From Bradyrhizobium sp. (GTDB lineage: Bacteria; Pseudomonadota; Alphaproteobacteria; Rhizobiales; Xanthobacteraceae), in contig NZ_DAIDJE010000019.1 of NCBI RefSeq assembly GCF_027451485.1, forward strand, positions 1 to 52,270: a DNA stretch of 52,270 nucleotides. The letters are read 5' to 3'. The notes below the pieces were generated by a model. It saw only the letters and a list, made by a program, of their open reading frames with translations, was not told the origin of the DNA and ran no database searches. Shown here one piece after another: positions 44,922 to 52,270 of the stretch (the stretch's first letter is position 1; each line of letters begins with the position of its first letter). Position numbers and translations under genes: made by a program.

Positions 44922-46190
44922 TTATTGCGCGGCGACCTTCGACTTGCCGTAGCTCAGACGATAGACCGCACCGTTCCAGTCATCGGAGATCAGCATCGAG
45001 CCGTCCTTCAGCTGCATCACGTCGACCGGCCGGCCGACATACTTGTTATCCTGAAGGAAGCCAGTGACGATCGGCTCGATGTTCTTGACCGTGCCGTCTT
45101 TATTGAGGTGCACCACGACGACATCGCCGCCGAACTTGTGGGTCCGGTTCCAGGAGCCGTGGCGCGCCACGATGATCTGGTCCTTGAAGCTCGCCGGGAA
45201 CATCTTGCCGGTATAGAAGCGCATGCCGAGTGAGGCCGCGTGCGGCCCCATCAGAGCCACGGGAGGGGTGAATTCGCTGCACGAGTGACCCCAGCCGAAC
45301 TCCGGATCCGGAATGTTGCCCTGATAGCAATAGGGTGCGCCGAAGTCTTCGCCGACCTTGGTGACACGGTTGAGTTCATCATTCGGTACGTCTTCGGACA
45401 GCCAGTCGCGGCCGTTGTCCGTGAAGTAGAGCTGCTTGGTCTGCGGGTTCCAGTCGAAACCGACCGAGTTGCGAACGCCGAGCGCAACGACTTCCGCGCC
45501 GGAGCCGTCCAGGTTGATGCGGCGGATCTGGCCATGGTCCTTGTCATGCAGCACGTTGTTGCCGGGCTGGCCGACCGGAATGTAGAGCTTGTTGTCCGGC
45601 CCGATCGCAATGAACTTCCAGCCGTGGGCTTCGTCTTTCGGCAGGTTGTCGTAAATCACCGTGGGCTTTGGCGGATTGTCGAGGTGGTCCTCGATATTAT
45701 CGATCTTGGATATTTTCGAGAGTTCGGCGATGTAGAGCGTGCCGTTCTTGAAGGCTACGCCGTTCGGCCGGTACAGGCCGGAAGCGATCACCTTGACCTC
45801 GCGTTTGCCGTCCTTGTTGATAATGGCATAGACCTTGTCGACCGTGCGGCTGCCGACGAAGACCGTGCCCTTGTCGCCGAGCGCGAGGGAGCGCGCATTC
45901 GGCATTCCGGCGGCGTAAACCTCAAGGTGGAAGCCGGCCGGCACCTTCAGCTTGTCCATGGGCAGCTTGTCCGGTGCGGCGGCGATCGGCGGGGCCGCAA
46001 CGGGCGCCAGCTTTTGTGCCGCCTCATTGTCAGGACGGCCGATCAGCGGCGAACCCGGCGGAAGCGCCGGGGCGGCGGCAGGCGCCGCGGCCGGGGGGCT
46101 GGCCGTCTGCGCGGCCGCGCCATAACTCAGTACGCCGATAAAGGCGCCCGCAAGCAACAGGCTGCGCGACGCCGATGAACTGATCCTCAT
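44922..46190 (-). CDS. PQQ-dependent sugar dehydrogenase, L-sorbosone type
   Basis: A periplasmic quinoprotein of 422 residues that oxidises a sugar aldehyde or sugar using PQQ. The signal peptide ends YGAAA-QTA, and an Ala/Pro-rich linker leads into a six-bladed propeller. Family motifs are [80 protein letters not shown] and [20 protein letters not shown]. It matches the sorbosone dehydrogenase branch. The PQQ synthesis genes start 790 bases away on the other strand, so cofactor supply and use are linked here. Confidence 0.92.
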   Translation of the reverse strand: MRISSSASRSLLLAGAFIGVLSYGAAAQTASPPAAAPAAAPALPPGSPLIGRPDNEAAQKLAPVAAPPIAAAPDKLPMDKLKVPAGFHLEVYAAGMPNARSLALGDKGTVFVGSRTVDKVYAIINKDGKREVKVIASGLYRPNGVAFKNGTLYIAELSKISKIDNIEDHLDNPPKPTVIYDNLPKDEAHGWKFIAIGPDNKLYIPVGQPGNNVLHDKDHGQIRRINLDGSGAEVVALGVRNSVGFDWNPQTKQLYFTDNGRDWLSEDVPNDELNRVTKVGEDFGAPYCYQGNIPDPEFGWGHSCSEFTPPVALMGPHAASLGMRFYTGKMFPASFKDQIIVARHGSWNRTHKFGGDVVVVHLNKDGTVKNIEPIVTGFLQDNKYVGRPVDVMQLKDGSMLISDDWNGAVYRLSYGKSKVAAQ

Positions 46191-46424
46191 ATAATCTTCT
46201 CCCTTTGTGGAAGTCTTCGATCCGTGCGCGCGGCAAACCCGTGGCCGGCGACGGCGGACTTCATGCCACAGTGTGGAATATTTCCAAGCAGGGATGCAAT
46301 CGGAAACATCTTTCGAGCGGTCGCGGTGGAAGCGCCACGTGGAGAGGCGGACACGGGTGCGACACTTTTTTGTATTTTTTTTGTATTTGCTCGGCTCCGG
46401 CGTGATCCGGGCTATCGCGGTCCA

Positions 46425-46697
46425 TCAATGCCTGGTGACGGGTATCTCGCCGTCATCTGCATCAATTTCGTCGTCGAGGACGGCCTCGGCGAACGGGAAT
46501 TCCAGCACGATCTCACCCTCGTCGTCAGTGACCTCGAGAACCGCACGCATCAGGTTCTCCACGCCCTCGATCCGCAGAAGCTCGTGGATCATGGCGCGCG
46601 CGACTTCCCAGGCACGGTCGGGGTTACGCAGTTCTTCGCCCTCAGGGTCGGCGATCACTTCGTCGCCGATTCGCGTATTGAAGAAGTATCGCGGCAT
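46425..46697 (-). CDS. DUF6894 family protein
   Basis: A 90-residue soluble acidic protein that opens MPRYFFNTRIGDEVIADPEG, the hallmark of DUF6894 proteins in rhizobia. A helix (DRAWEVARAMIHELLRIEG) and an acidic end (DDEIDADDGEIPVTRH) follow. The function is unknown. It lies alone between the PQQ dehydrogenase and pqqA promoter regions. Confidence 0.85.
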   Translation of the reverse strand: MPRYFFNTRIGDEVIADPEGEELRNPDRAWEVARAMIHELLRIEGVENLMRAVLEVTDDEGEIVLEFPFAEAVLDDEIDADDGEIPVTRH

Positions 46698-46813
46698 GAT
46701 CGAACCCGTTACCGGCGGGGGTGCCCGCCGTCTTTCACAGTTGCTTTATCCGCAAACGGCCGGAGCGGACCGACCGATCCCCGACGCAGATTCCGGTAGA
46801 TGAACCCGTTGAT

Positions 46814-46895
46814 GCGTCATTGGTTTGACGCGCCGTCGCTTATAAGGTCCGAAAATATTGTGCGATGCAATATCTGGAGCGCGAATCGCGTCCAG
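46814..46895 (+). promoter_or_regulatory. pqqA leader with three inverted repeats
   Basis: Three palindromes lie upstream of pqqA. GCGTCA-N6-TGACGC is at 46814-46831, ATATTG-N7-CAATAT at 46855-46873, and CTGGA-g-CGCG-N3-CGCGTCCAG at 46874-46895. The first two could be operators and the third an RNA hairpin in the leader. A good GAGGAGA ribosome site stands just before pqqA. Confidence 0.4.
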
Positions 46896-46980
46896 CCAAG
46901 ATTCCGCTGGCGAACTTTTCGATCTGTATTAACTTGTAGCGAGGGCGGATTTCGTCCGGTTTCACCCGAGGAGAGCCAAA

Positions 46981-47061
46981 ATGGCCTGGAAAGCACCGAA
47001 GATCGTCGAAGTGCCGGTTGGCATGGAAATCAATATGTATGCCTGCGCCGCCCGCAAGTAA
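46981..47061 (+). CDS. pqqA: PQQ precursor peptide PqqA
   Basis: The ribosomal precursor of pyrroloquinoline quinone, 26 residues, too short for most gene finders. Glu16 and Tyr20 in the conserved VGMEINMYACA core are joined by PqqE and become the cofactor skeleton. A strong GAGGAGA site precedes the ATG. It is the first gene of the pqqABCDE cluster. A 149-base gap with a large hairpin separates it from pqqB, which may give it higher expression than the rest. Confidence 0.97.
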   Translation: MAWKAPKIVEVPVGMEINMYACAARK

Positions 47062-47078
47062 GCGGCACCGCGTAAGCT

Positions 47079-47219
47079 TTAGTCTGACCAAGGTGGATCG
47101 CTGGGTGTGATGCGTCCCTCGGGATGTTTGTCACCCCAACGTCCACCTTCGTTGTTTTCAAGATAATCTCTCTCCAGATATTCCGATTCAGAGTTTCCGG
47201 GAGACGGATCATGTTGCAT
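47079..47219 (-). CDS. possible antisense small protein in the pqqA-pqqB gap
   Basis: A 46-codon frame on the minus strand (MQHDPSPGNSESEYLERD...) fills most of the pqqA-pqqB gap and overlaps the first nine bases of pqqB head to head. Its composition is that of a plausible small soluble protein: acidic, no hydrophobic run, and an ordered end GGRWGDKHPEGRITPSDPPW. AGGACG lies upstream of its ATG. I vaguely recall similar ends in unnamed rhizobial proteins. It could equally be chance, since the DNA is also a hairpin. Confidence 0.35.
   Translation of the reverse strand: MQHDPSPGNSESEYLERDYLENNEGGRWGDKHPEGRITPSDPPWSD
47090..47149 (+). terminator. large hairpin between pqqA and pqqB
   Basis: AAGGTGGA at 47090-47097 pairs with TCCACCTT at 47142-47149, enclosing GGGTG / CACCC and an inner TCCC / GGGA stem, then CGTTGTTTT. 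It looks like a partial terminator or RNA-stability element, which would let pqqA transcripts outnumber pqqBCDE. Confidence 0.55.
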
Positions 47220-48131
47220 GTCGTCGTCCTGGGCGCCGCGGCGGGCGGTGGCGTTCCGCAATGGAATTGCGGTTGTCGGGTGTGTCAGGCTGCACGGACG
47301 AGCCATCCGGAACTCCAAAGCACGCAGGCCTCTCTCGCGGTCAGCGCCGACAGCCGCCACTGGTTTTTGATCAACGCCTCCCCGGACCTGCGCCAGCAGC
47401 TGATCAGGGCACCCCAGCTTCACCCTGCAGCTGGCAAGCTTCGTCACTCCCCGATATCAGGCGTGATCCTGACCAATGGCGAGATCGATGCGATTACCGG
47501 CCTGCTGTCGATGCGCGAAGGCTGGCCATTTACGATCTATGCCCACCCCAAGGTGCTCGCGACCTTGAATGCAAACAGCGTGTTCAATGTACTGAGCGAA
47601 AAGAACGTCAAGCGGCGACCAATCGCGATCGATGAATCGTTCGAACCGGCGCTCCCTGACGGATCGCCTTCAGGCATCGAAATCGTCCCCTTTGAGGTTA
47701 CCGGCAAAAGTGCGTGGTATCTTGAAGGCGAGCGGCAAAGCGACCGCGCCGGCGACACGCTCGGCCTTCGCATCCGCGAAAAGGCCACGGACAAGTTCTT
47801 TTACTTTCTGGCCGCTTGCGCCGAGATCACCGAGGACCTCAAATCGAGGCTCAAGGGAGCGCCGCTTGTGTTCTTCGATGGCACCGTATGGCGGGACGAC
47901 GAGATGATCCTCGCCGGCCTTTCGACCAAGACCGGACAAAGCATGGGACATATCTCGATGTCGGGCGAACGAGGCGTGATCGCAGCCCTTGAAAGTCTTG
48001 GCATCGAGCGAAAGATATTCTTGCATATCAACAACTCGAACCCGGTGTGGCTGCACGATTCCGCAGAACGCAAGGCCGCTGAGCGAGCCGGATGGCAGAT
48101 CCCCGCGGACGGAACGGAGATTGCCCTGTGA
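47211..48131 (+). CDS. pqqB: PQQ biosynthesis protein PqqB
   Basis: A 306-residue metallo-beta-lactamase-fold protein that acts as a hydroxylase on the Tyr-derived part of the PQQ precursor. The start LGAAAGGGVPQWNCGCRVC carries the zinc-binding Cys motif. The active-site loop ILTNGEIDAITGLL replaces the usual HxHxDH, and GHISM and HINNSNP supply later ligands. The ATG at 47211 follows GGGAGAC; 29 further open codons upstream come from the hairpin DNA. Confidence 0.96.
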   Translation: MLHVVVLGAAAGGGVPQWNCGCRVCQAARTSHPELQSTQASLAVSADSRHWFLINASPDLRQQLIRAPQLHPAAGKLRHSPISGVILTNGEIDAITGLLSMREGWPFTIYAHPKVLATLNANSVFNVLSEKNVKRRPIAIDESFEPALPDGSPSGIEIVPFEVTGKSAWYLEGERQSDRAGDTLGLRIREKATDKFFYFLAACAEITEDLKSRLKGAPLVFFDGTVWRDDEMILAGLSTKTGQSMGHISMSGERGVIAALESLGIERKIFLHINNSNPVWLHDSAERKAAERAGWQIPADGTEIAL

Positions 48132-48145
48132 CTGGGGCCGCCCAA

Positions 48146-48297
48146 TTGAAGTTCCTGCACGACACGCGGCGGGTTCGATCCAGGAACTTCAAATAGGAAT
48201 GCGGCATAAGACGCGATAGGTTTGCTGGTGCCCACGGACTTTCCGAAGTTCGTGAAAGTGGGCGCTGAGGTGTATACGAGCTTCGGAAGGTGGGCAC
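48146..48297. repeat. stacked inverted repeats between pqqB and pqqC
   Basis: TTGAAGTTCCTG at 48146-48157 pairs perfectly with CAGGAACTTCAA at 48181-48192. GTGCCCAC...TTCCGAAG at 48228-48248 pairs with CTTCGGAA..GTGGGCAC at 48281-48297, with a 4-base bulge. Both lie in the 171-base gap between pqqB and pqqC. They may be a small inserted repeat or RNA regulatory stems. Confidence 0.6.
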
Positions 48298-48302
48298 TAG
48301 AG

Positions 48303-49076
48303 ATGAAGCTGGAAGGCATGACGGCGCTTTCGCTCGGCGGCAGGACCGTGCTGAATAATGCCGAGGAACTCGAAGCGGCGCTCCGCTACATCGGCGAGAC
48401 GCGCTACCACAGCCTGCACCCCTTCCACCGGCTCCTGCACGGCGGCAAGCTCAACAAGGGCCAGGTGCAGGCATGGGCGCTTAACCGCTACTATTATCAG
48501 AGCACCATCCCGATCAAGGATGCGGTCGTGATCTCGCGCTTCCGCGACCGCAACACGCGCCTGGAATGGCGGCACCGGATCGAAGACCATGACGGCGATA
48601 CCGGCAAGGAGGGCGGCATCGAGCGCTGGCTGAAACTGACCGAAGGCCTGGGGCTGGACACGGCCTACGTCGAATCCACGGAAGGGATTCTTCCGGCGAC
48701 ACGTTTTGCGGTCGAGGCTTATGTGCATTTTGTGCGCGACAAAAGCCCACTGGAGGCCATCGCCTCCTCACTGACGGAACTGTTCGCACCGAACCTGCAC
48801 GAAGAGCGCATCTCCGGCATGCTGGCGCACTACGATTTCGTCAATCCCGACATCATGAGCTACTTCAGCCGCCGGCTGACCCAGGCGCCACGCGACGCCG
48901 GCTTTGCGCTTGACTACGTCAAGGCCCATGCCAATACGCCGGAACAACGCGAGGCGGTCTGCAACGCGCTGATCTTCAAGACCAACGTGCTATGGGTCCA
49001 GCTCGATGCGCTGTATCATGCCTATGTTGAGGGTCATATTCCCCCCGGCGCCTTTGTACCGAAGGGTGGCAACTAG
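48303..49076 (+). CDS. pqqC: pyrroloquinoline quinone synthase PqqC
   Basis: The cofactor-less oxidase that performs the last ring closure and eight-electron oxidation to PQQ. It is a 257-residue helical protein with the family pieces ETRYHSLHPFHRLLHGGKL, QAWALNRYYYQSTIPIKDA and HDGDTGKEGGIERWL. The frame is open to 48222, but that part is read from an inverted repeat, so I start at 48303; an ATG at 48318 is also possible. pqqD follows nine bases after the stop. Confidence 0.96.
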   Translation: MKLEGMTALSLGGRTVLNNAEELEAALRYIGETRYHSLHPFHRLLHGGKLNKGQVQAWALNRYYYQSTIPIKDAVVISRFRDRNTRLEWRHRIEDHDGDTGKEGGIERWLKLTEGLGLDTAYVESTEGILPATRFAVEAYVHFVRDKSPLEAIASSLTELFAPNLHEERISGMLAHYDFVNPDIMSYFSRRLTQAPRDAGFALDYVKAHANTPEQREAVCNALIFKTNVLWVQLDALYHAYVEGHIPPGAFVPKGGN

Positions 49077-49085
49077 AGAGAAGTA

Positions 49086-49397
49086 ATGCCAGCAGGCCGC
49101 AACATCACCGTCAGCGAGGCGAGTCGGCCGAAATTGCCGCGCCACACCAAATTGAAATTCGATGCGACGCGGCAGGTCTGGGTCATCCTCGCCCCCGAGC
49201 GCGTACTGGCACCCGACGAGATTGCGGTGGAAGTGCTGCATCTGTGCGATGGCATTCGCAGCGTCGCAGAGATGGCCGATCAGCTCGCTGCCAAATATGC
49301 CGCACCGCGTGATGCGATCTCAAGCGACGTGATCGCCATGCTTCAAGATCTTGCCGACAAGGGCTTTCTCACCGAAGCACGGGAGAAGACGCCATGA
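49086..49397 (+). CDS. pqqD: PQQ peptide chaperone PqqD
   Basis: A 103-residue RiPP recognition element that binds PqqA and presents it to PqqE. The winged-helix core is PKLPRHTKLKFDATRQVWVIL (strands) followed by the helices around LHLCDGIRSVAEMADQLAAKY. The last four bases overlap the start of pqqE (ATGA), so the two are made in coupled amounts. The N-terminus is about 12 residues longer than in short PqqD proteins. Confidence 0.95.
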   Translation: MPAGRNITVSEASRPKLPRHTKLKFDATRQVWVILAPERVLAPDEIAVEVLHLCDGIRSVAEMADQLAAKYAAPRDAISSDVIAMLQDLADKGFLTEAREKTP

Positions 49398-50593
49398 GTC
49401 CAACGCTGACCGACGCCGGCCAGGCGGTCGCCCATCCCGCTGACGGGCTGGCGACGCTGGAATCCCGCCGTTCAACGGCGGAGACGTACGGCATCCCGCT
49501 GGCCGTGCTCGCCGAAGTCACGCATCGCTGCCCGCTGCAATGTCCATATTGCTCGAACCCGGTCGAACTCGACCGCGCCGGCAGTGAATTGACGACCGGG
49601 GAATGGAAGAAGGTCTTGTCCGAACTCGCCGAGATAGGCGTGTTGCAGATTCACTTCTCCGGCGGCGAACCGACCGCGCGCAAGGACCTGGTCGAACTGG
49701 TCCAGCATGCAAGCGACGTCGGCCTTTATTCCAACCTGATCACCTCAGCGGTTTTACTGACGCGCGAAAAACTCGCAGCGCTGGCGGATGCCGGACTTTG
49801 TCATGTGCAGATCAGTTTTCAGGGTAACGAACCGGTGGTGGCCGATCGCGTCGCCGGCTTCAAGGGGCACGCGAAGAAGCTCGAAGTCGCCCGCTGGACG
49901 CGCGAACTCGAACTGCCGCTGACGGTGAACGCAGTGATGCACCGGCAGAACCTGCATCAATTGCCCGACATCATCCAGATGGCGGTCGATCTCGACGCCG
50001 ACCGGCTCGAAGTCGCCAACGTGCAATATTATGGCTGGGCGCTGAAGAACCGCGCGGCCTTGATGCCGACGCTGGAGCAGCTCGAGGAAACGACCCGCAT
50101 CGTCGAGGACGCGCAGGCGCGGCTGAAGGGCGTCCTCGCCATCGACTACGTCGTGCCGGATTACTACGCGCTGCGGCCGAAGAAGTGCATGGGCGGCTGG
50201 GGGCGGCAGTTCTTCAACATTTCGCCGAGCGGCAAGATCCTGCCGTGCCACGCGGCCGAGAGCATCACCGGTCTCGAGTTCGAATCCGTGCGCTCCAACC
50301 ATTCCATCGCCTGGATCTGGCAAAACTCCGAAGCCTTCAACCGCTATCGGGGCACCAGCTGGATGAGTGAGCCCTGCAGGAGCTGCGAATTCCGCGAAAT
50401 CGACTTCGGCGGCTGCCGCTGCCAGGCGTTCGCGCTGACGGGGGATGCCGGCAACACCGATCCGGCCTGCACGTTGTCGCCGCACCACGATCGGATTTTC
50501 AAGGTCGCGGCTGAGGAAGCCGCCGGCAACCACAGCCGCTTCATCTATCGAAATTTTGCGGGCGGCACGCCGGAGACGGAAAGTGGCACCTGA
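49394..50593 (+). CDS. pqqE: PQQ biosynthesis radical SAM protein PqqE
   Basis: A 399-residue radical SAM enzyme that forms the Glu-Tyr carbon-carbon bond in PqqA. The AdoMet cluster motif is CPLQCPYC with Cys46, Cys50 and Cys53. The C-terminal SPASM region holds the auxiliary-cluster cysteines, with CRSCEFREIDFGGCRCQAF and TDPACTLSPHHD. Before the cluster there is an N-terminal stretch about 20 residues longer than usual. It overlaps pqqD by four bases and the next hydrolase gene by 11. Confidence 0.97.
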   Translation: MSPTLTDAGQAVAHPADGLATLESRRSTAETYGIPLAVLAEVTHRCPLQCPYCSNPVELDRAGSELTTGEWKKVLSELAEIGVLQIHFSGGEPTARKDLVELVQHASDVGLYSNLITSAVLLTREKLAALADAGLCHVQISFQGNEPVVADRVAGFKGHAKKLEVARWTRELELPLTVNAVMHRQNLHQLPDIIQMAVDLDADRLEVANVQYYGWALKNRAALMPTLEQLEETTRIVEDAQARLKGVLAIDYVVPDYYALRPKKCMGGWGRQFFNISPSGKILPCHAAESITGLEFESVRSNHSIAWIWQNSEAFNRYRGTSWMSEPCRSCEFREIDFGGCRCQAFALTGDAGNTDPACTLSPHHDRIFKVAAEEAAGNHSRFIYRNFAGGTPETESGT

Positions 50594-51566
50594 TGCCGGC
50601 CAATCGATCGTCCAACGCGCTGATCCCTTCGCGCCGCTGACCGCGGAACTGCTGCCGGTCGGCGACGGCCATAGCATCCATGTCGAGAGCGTCGGCCGCA
50701 AAGACGGCATTCCCGCCGTCTATCTGCATGGCGGACCCGGCAGCGGCTGTCAGCCCGATCACCGCAGGCTGTTTGACCCCGAGCGCTTCCACGCGGTACT
50801 TTTCGACCAGCGCGGTTCAGGACGCAGCCGCCCAAAGGGCCTCCGCGAGCACAACACGCTGCAACACCTGATCGCGGATATGGAACTGATCAGAGAGAAG
50901 TTCTGCTTGGAGCGCTGGATGGTGGTCGGGGGTTCCTGGGGCGCCACGCTGGCACTGGCTTACGCGCAAGCCCATCCGAACCGCGTCTCAGGCATTGTGC
51001 TGCGAGCGACATTTCTCGGTACGCGCGAGGAACTCGACGCCGCCTTCCTGAAGACGCTGCCGCGCTTTTACCCCGGACTGAGCGAGGACTTCATCGGGGC
51101 ACTGCCGGAGGACGAGCGCGGGCGGCCCCTGACGGCATATTGGCGGCGCATTCTCGATCCGGATGCTGCCGTGCATGGGCCCTTCGCCCGTGCCTGGCAT
51201 GATACCGAGCGGATCCTGTCGGAAGTTTCGCCGTCGCGCACGCGGCTCGATCTCGCGTCGCTGGGATCGACCGGCCCTCTGCCCGCAACGCCATTCATGG
51301 AAGCCCACTATTTTGCCAACGATTGCTTCATGCGTCCCAACCAGCTTCTGGACGAGACAGCCAAGCTCAAGGGCATTCCTGCGATCATCGTGCAGGGCCG
51401 CTATGATCTGTTGTGCCCGCCGGCGACGTCGCATGCGCTCGCGGCGAAATGGCCCGATGCTCAGCTTCGCATCGTCGAGGGCGCCGGCCACACGCTGTAT
51501 GATCCCGGCATACGCGATGCGGTGATGCGCGGAATTGCGGATGTGGCGTCGAGGATTGAGATGTGA
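50583..51566 (+). CDS. prolyl aminopeptidase-like alpha/beta hydrolase (S33)
   Basis: A 327-residue cytoplasmic alpha/beta hydrolase of peptidase family S33. The oxyanion loop is YLHGGPGSGCQ, the nucleophile Ser lies in VVGGSWGATLAL, the Asp in GRYDLLCPP and the His in GAGHTLYDPG. It resembles prolyl aminopeptidase (Pip). The start is a GTG at 50583 that overlaps the end of pqqE by 11 bases, so the gene is in the pqq operon. It may trim the PqqA peptide after cross-linking, since no M16 (PqqF/G) peptidase gene is nearby; that role is inference. Confidence 0.85.
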   Translation: MAPDAGQSIVQRADPFAPLTAELLPVGDGHSIHVESVGRKDGIPAVYLHGGPGSGCQPDHRRLFDPERFHAVLFDQRGSGRSRPKGLREHNTLQHLIADMELIREKFCLERWMVVGGSWGATLALAYAQAHPNRVSGIVLRATFLGTREELDAAFLKTLPRFYPGLSEDFIGALPEDERGRPLTAYWRRILDPDAAVHGPFARAWHDTERILSEVSPSRTRLDLASLGSTGPLPATPFMEAHYFANDCFMRPNQLLDETAKLKGIPAIIVQGRYDLLCPPATSHALAAKWPDAQLRIVEGAGHTLYDPGIRDAVMRGIADVASRIEM

Positions 51567-51707
51567 TCGGCATCCGCGTGACGCGTGGGCTTCGACCCGC
51601 GCATAAATCGTTCCAAAAAGAACTTTTTCGAAGCGGACGGGTTGCCGCGTCAAGCCGGGCAACGACAGCCGACTTTAAGCGTTGAGAACTCTGAAGGAGG
51701 CTCGACT

Positions 51708-52270
51708 ATGCCGATCGCCGGTAAGGGCATGCTGCTGACGTCAATGGACGTCGATCCCGAGCACGAGGCCGACTTCAACCGCTGGTATGACCGCCAACAT
51801 CTGGAAGAGCGTGTCGCGATCGAAGGCTTCATCGAGGCGCGGCGCTACGTTGCCGAAGACGGCGCGCCAAAATATCTTTGCCTGTACTCGACGGAAAAGA
51901 TCGACGTCCTCGACAGTCCTGCCTACAGAGCCCGCCTCGCCAGTCCGACCGAGTGGTCGAAGACGACGATGGCGCGCTTCAAGAACATGATTCGCAGCGT
52001 CGCGCGCATCACCATAAGCCACGGCAAGGGCCGCGGCGCATTCCTCGGCATTGTCCGTATTCGTCCCCCAAACGGCGGGCACGACACCTTGCGCAAGGCG
52101 CTACGCACCGCGCTCGATCCGCAATCGGCCGACGGCATCATTTCGATGCACGTGATCGAGAGCGATCCGGGACTGTCCGGGCCGACGACGGAAATTCCCG
52201 CGGCGGCAGGCGCGGGCGCAGGCGACTGGTTTGTCCTGATCGATGCAACCGAAGACACGCCGGCCGAGAC
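51708..52270 (+). CDS. conserved hypothetical protein, cut by the window end
   Basis: The frame starts at the ATG at 51708 with GGAGG seven bases upstream and runs open to the end of the window (187 codons seen). The start MPIAGKGMLLTSMDVDPEHE with DFNRWYDRQHLEERVAIEGF resembles a ferredoxin-like dimeric alpha-beta barrel, and a second similar half follows from about residue 100 (GRGAFLGIVRIRPP). I recall such two-part proteins in Bradyrhizobium but not a firm name. No signal peptide. It is not clearly part of the pqq operon (141-base gap). Confidence 0.7.
   Translation, partial: MPIAGKGMLLTSMDVDPEHEADFNRWYDRQHLEERVAIEGFIEARRYVAEDGAPKYLCLYSTEKIDVLDSPAYRARLASPTEWSKTTMARFKNMIRSVARITISHGKGRGAFLGIVRIRPPNGGHDTLRKALRTALDPQSADGIISMHVIESDPGLSGPTTEIPAAAGAGAGDWFVLIDATEDTPAE

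Noticed and set aside
50583..51566. annotation as pqqF peptidase
   Set aside because: PqqF is an M16 metallopeptidase with HxxEH; this protein is an S33 serine hydrolase.

Overview
The window is GC-rich chromosomal DNA of an alphaproteobacterium, most likely Bradyrhizobium or a close relative (Nitrobacteraceae). I infer this from recalled protein similarity and from intergenic repeats typical of that group: palindromic elements with CGTCATTCC...GGAATGACG ends, and one ending in GCAAGCGCTCGCAATGAC. No tRNA, rRNA, CRISPR array, transposase or prophage gene was seen. The content is ordinary chromosome, dense with genes, with one strong functional theme at the right end.

Layout. 1-1062 is repeat-rich and apparently non-coding. 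1063-10641 holds small secreted proteins, an arylamine N-acetyltransferase, a two-gene YeeE/YedE sulfur-compound transporter, an SseB-like protein, a J-domain protein, an SDR dehydrogenase, DUF2277 with a small membrane protein, a MetX-like hydrolase and an MmcQ/YjbR protein. 10887-16823 holds a PPOX flavoprotein, bacterioferritin with its ferredoxin (bfr, bfd), two tandem glycine-zipper paralogues, an MltB-type lytic transglycosylase and ettA. 17458-25724 holds a 2-hydroxyacid dehydrogenase, a DUF4336 protein, a duplicated-domain protein, an L,D-transpeptidase with a 22-residue repeat, an Ala/Pro-rich anchored protein, 3-mercaptopyruvate sulfurtransferase, a second rhodanese and a CoxE-like VWA protein. 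25914-36007 holds a MoxR ATPase divergent from the VWA gene, a GMC oxidoreductase, a GNAT acetyltransferase, an SMP-30 protein, an AraC/GyrI regulator, two periplasmic binding proteins, a DJ-1/PfpI protein and an MHS-type transporter. 36290-41736 holds an AraC remnant with two compensating frameshifts, malonyl-CoA decarboxylase, and a PiuC dioxygenase with a TonB-dependent siderophore receptor.

The right end (42058-52270) is centred on PQQ. pqqA, pqqB, pqqC, pqqD and pqqE run on the plus strand, followed by an overlapping S33-type hydrolase. Facing away on the minus strand are a PQQ-dependent sorbosone-type dehydrogenase and a diheme cytochrome c, its likely electron acceptor. An amidase, a glutathione peroxidase and a DUF3297 protein follow in a tightly packed run. 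The cofactor pathway, a consumer enzyme and its electron carrier therefore sit together.

The most unusual signals are: a minus-strand small ORF filling the pqqA-pqqB gap and overlapping the pqqB start, within a large hairpin; stacked inverted repeats before pqqA and between pqqB and pqqC; the compensating frameshifts in the AraC remnant; a repeat that has replaced the DNA upstream of the lytic transglycosylase; and an Arg-to-Gly change in the L,D-transpeptidase active-site motif. I did not find a clearly new defence, mobile or biosynthetic system.
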